From assembly GCA_001579985.1 (NCBI GenBank), contig LRSR01000591.1:1-34193 (forward strand): a stretch of 34,193 bases of DNA. The letters run 5' to 3'. Shown here piece after piece: positions 31,815 through 34,193 of the stretch (position 1 is the first letter of the stretch; every line of letters starts with the position of its first letter). The position numbers were made by a program, and so were the translations under genes. The notes beneath the pieces are model-generated. The model made no database searches. It saw nothing but the letters and a program-made list of their open reading frames with translations, and was not told where the DNA came from. This stretch comes from Hypsibius dujardini (lineage: Eukaryota; Tardigrada; Eutardigrada; Parachela; Hypsibiidae).

Positions 31815-32549
31815 CGCCGCGTTAGCACTGAGAGTTTTATTGTCATGTTATCGAAATGTTTCCCCTAGAATGTTACGTCAGAACGTTGTGTTTGTTAGTT
31901 GGAACTTTCCGTTAATCGTATCCGTCTGTCTCACCGGTTTGATTGTGTTTACCGCTGGTTGTGCAGAGGAAAGTGTTCCGTTTTTTAGGTAGCACTGATC
32001 TGTTGCATTAGCTTGTTTGTACGTATTGAGTGATGGTAAAATGTCGTATTTTCGGGCCAGCACGGATGTCATTTAAGGTTTCACAAAGAACGTAAACATT
32101 CGCACGCGGAAGGTGTTTCGAAATGGGAGTGAACAAAAAACTAAGCAAAATGCACAGCAACTAATTTTTTCGGCTTCGCGTATCATGGGCATTAACTTAA
32201 TGAGGTATATGTATCGTAAAACAGTGAAGTGGTTATTTTGCAACAATTGCAGGCACTTCGAAGTTGGCAAAAATATTGAAGCTTGTCTGCCATTAATGAA
32301 GCACAGTTAAAAATATATATTAATAGTTAATGACTTAAACGAAAACGACTTTCCACCATTTTTGTTGTAAGAGGGGATTAGTATGGCTGCTTACCGGTAC
32401 GGTACCGATTGGGAACGAGCGTGCCTTTAGAGGTAATGTTGTCTGCTGAAAAACAAACGTATTTCACAAAGGTGAGCAGTGTGAAAAGGCGAAGAATGAG
32501 TTGCTGCACGTGTCGAAAGGTTTATTTATACAGTCTAGATACAGTCTAG
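31815..32549. other. Spacer, nothing recognised
   Basis: No supported gene. A duplicated CAGTCTAGATA/CAGTCTAGATG lies at 32531-32551. Confidence 0.4.
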
Positions 32550-32553
32550 ATGT

Positions 32554-32952
32554 TTGGATTGCTTCAAGAGTCTCGAGTACGGAGAATTCTTCGGCGGCAC
32601 CCCGTTGCTACTCCCTCCCGATAGAATAGACGACGCAGTGGTCGCCTGTTGTCTCTCCCAGTGTCGTTGCGTTTATAATTCGTGGTATCTACGAGAAAAC
32701 TACGAGAAACGCGACAAGCCACGCCTCAATTGCCAGAACAAGTATGAACAAAGTCAAACATTTCTTTCTGATTTGTGCTCTTTTGGTGCAGGGTGTCTGC
32801 AAAAATCAGAGCATACGGTCTGAAATTTACGATCTCATATCTCGTACCGATTATGAAAGTAGCCTAATACGCTGTCAGAAGCAAGGAAAGAGGAAATACC
32901 AGCGGTTCCTTAAATATTTTGGCCAGATACCTCATAATTGTCTTGATTTTTA
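32554..32952 (+). CDS. Candidate small gene of unknown function
   Basis: Two overlapping plus-strand frames look protein-like. The first (32554-32750) reads EYGEFFGGTPLLLPPDRIDD and then a Cys-rich ACCLSQCRCVYNSWYL. The second (ATG 32747, stop 32950-32952) starts MNKVKHFFLICALLVQG, a plausible signal peptide, followed by CKNQ... and a basic tail. A 50-bp stretch, GTATGA to GGTGCAG, between them has intron-like ends and a strong pyrimidine tract, but splicing it puts the second frame out of phase. The correct model is not settled. Confidence 0.25.
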
Positions 32953-33290
32953 AGGTTTGATTAATCAGAATCAATCATCGGCGAGGGTGTTTGAAGAGTA
33001 CAGTGTGAGCTATTGTTGCATGAGAAGGACAAGATAAACTGAACACACTCAACGCCACGTCACTAGAGACTGCTCTGAAAGAGTTGACTCTAGGGAAAAG
33101 TTCAAATAAACTGAGCACGGTAACTCGTGTCCAGTAACAACATTGCACGCGCAAAACCAATAATCAACGGACTACCTGGAAGGTCGGAAAGTCAGAGGAA
33201 AGTGACATGTTTATATGTTAAGGCGTCCAAATTCTATACTAGTAGCTATCCATTTGCATTGATCGTTGAGAATTCAGTAATTCGACATAC

Positions 33291-33673
33291 CGTGTAGTAG
33301 TACAAAATTGGTGCTTCGAGAACGTTTCAACAGCAAGAGCGGCAGCAGCGACCAACTCTTCATTCCGCCAGACAAACATTTTTGGCATGCTGAAGTTTTC
33401 TGTCCGTTGACATTGAAACAGCAGCCGGCCAAAGTACATTCCAATAAGGTAGGAGCCACAACGAGTCCATGGCTTGATGTAAAAACGATGGTAGAAGTCG
33501 CGGTACGAAAAGAGCCTGTAGAGCGAGATTTTTGGGATGGTCATAAATTTAATTGGCGTTACGCGTTGCGCCAGTCTGTAGCATGGAGGCCGTGCTCAGC
33601 ACAAATATATGCTGTAACGGAGAGATGCGCCACGAATGTTGCAGCCAAAAGCGCAAGCCCCATCCTGGGAGAT
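33291..33673 (-). CDS. NRF-6-like acyltransferase, internal exons
   Basis: Exon 33673-33563 reads SPRMGLALLAATFVAHLSVT then AYICAEHGLHATDWRNA. A 47-bp intron (33562-33516, GTAACG to TCTACAG) restores the frame with split codon GC|G. Exon 33515-33291 then reads LFSYRDFYHRFYIKPWTRCG and SYLIGMYFGRLLF. YxKPWTRxGxYLxGMxxGxLL is the hallmark of the NRF-6/acyltransferase-3 family, between two membrane helices. The exon ends at donor GTATGT (33290-33285), phase 2. Without the intron the stretch looks frameshifted. The next expected exons, with the SYC..L..P motif, occur at 25.3-25.8 kb on the same strand. Upstream exons were not recognised before the right edge. Confidence 0.65.
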
Positions 33674-34029
33674 CTGAAACGTAGACCCCCCGGAGGATTA
33701 ATCATACTCATAATTCTCGAATATCTTAAGGTCAAGAGGACTTCCGGGTTCTCGAAGGGAGGATAGGTCCTCTCATGCCCTATTCAGCAACACTAATGGG
33801 AGGTTAACACAAATCAAGTGGTTCAAATTTGGCGAAAAAAACTAATATTTTTTGAAAATCTTTTCAAATCCTGGGACCTTGAAAATCAAACCTCCACATC
33901 CCCACAAGTTTGAAAATGATTAGGAACAGGCTGATTATTGAGTTGAATCTTGAAAAATGCATTTGACTGCTCCGTCCCGTCCCCCCCATCACCCTACCAT
34001 GAAGGTCTTGATTCTGATTTGTAAGGACG
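33674..34029. other. Spacer or intron
   Basis: No coding segment was recognised. There is a C-rich run near 33980. Confidence 0.35.
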
Positions 34030-34118
34030 CTAAACGAACCCTTGATAACTGTCATAATTTTGTTCAATAGCGTCGTAGTCTTCGTCGTGGTCGTCCTTTC
34101 CGTTGTCGTCGGCTTGGG
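34030..34118 (-). CDS. Possible acidic exon
   Basis: After a TTTAATTTAG acceptor-like site on the minus strand the frame reads AQADDNGKDDHDEDYDAIEQ then NYDSYQGFV before a stop. It is strongly Asp-rich. It could be an N-terminal region after a signal peptide whose exon lies beyond the window, possibly of the neighbouring NRF-6-like gene. No family is recognised. Confidence 0.25.
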
Positions 34119-34193
34119 CTAAATTAAAAAATATGCTCCCAAACCCGAGGTCTGAATCGAGTACTGTATAAGGGTCTTTTCGGTACCGTGGTT

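Noticed and set aside
1-34193. CRISPR arrays, bacterial operons, riboswitches, viral genes
   Set aside because: Spliced animal genes throughout; no spaced direct repeats of CRISPR type, no ribosome-binding sites in operon context, no viral proteins recognised.

Overview
The window is metazoan nuclear DNA. Genes are split by GT-AG introns, the coding density is low, the intergenic DNA is AT-rich and full of simple repeats, and the protein families are animal ones: rhodopsin-like GPCRs, an angiotensin-converting-enzyme (ACE) relative, an LDL-receptor class A/leucine-rich-repeat protein, a Kazal-type peptide and an NRF-6-like membrane acyltransferase. Introns as short as 47-71 bp, NRF-6 and the NRVWA form of the GPCR DRY motif suggest an ecdysozoan, possibly a tardigrade. 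That placement is inference. Nothing bacterial or viral was recognised.

Left third (1-10.1 kb). The plus strand carries the 3' part of a GPCR gene (TM3 to TM7, 3-3183), then a broken GPCR (7822-8398) and a possible third GPCR scrap (9919-10143). Between them on the minus strand lies a decayed ACE-family gene: exons are clear at 4606-5538, and a probable remnant sits at 7120-7503. A terminal-inverted-repeat element with an internal 43-bp tandem array (5694-6476) separates the two ACE pieces.

Middle (10.2-17.4 kb). A complete six-exon gene encodes a predicted secreted 695-residue protein with a signal peptide, seven LDLa modules and a short leucine-rich-repeat region. All splice phases agree and the spliced length is an exact multiple of three. 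Its fourth intron holds a 604-bp full-length foldback element. A diverged copy of the same element lies in an intron of the first GPCR gene.

Repeat-rich centre (17.5-24.2 kb). This holds a 10-bp minisatellite (TACGTGGAGC), a mariner-like element of 1290 bp (19671-20960) and a hairpin-rich foldback element (21011-21572) embedded in TACTTATA repeats. A second mariner-like element of 1287 bp (22665-23951) is inserted in a 9-bp pyrimidine-rich array. Both mariner elements have TA flanks and clear inverted repeats. Their transposases share D-32 residues-D spacing, and both are frameshifted.

Right third (24.4-34.2 kb). On the minus strand, parts of an NRF-6-like multi-pass acyltransferase occur at 33291-33673 and 25334-25795. 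In order and orientation they fit a single gene with a roughly 7.5-kb intron. A complete small Kazal-type secreted-peptide gene (30937-31693) and a 58-codon single-membrane-span ORF (27777-27953) lie between them. The rest is degenerate GAC-type tetranucleotide arrays, a 70-bp tandem duplication and unassigned sequence.
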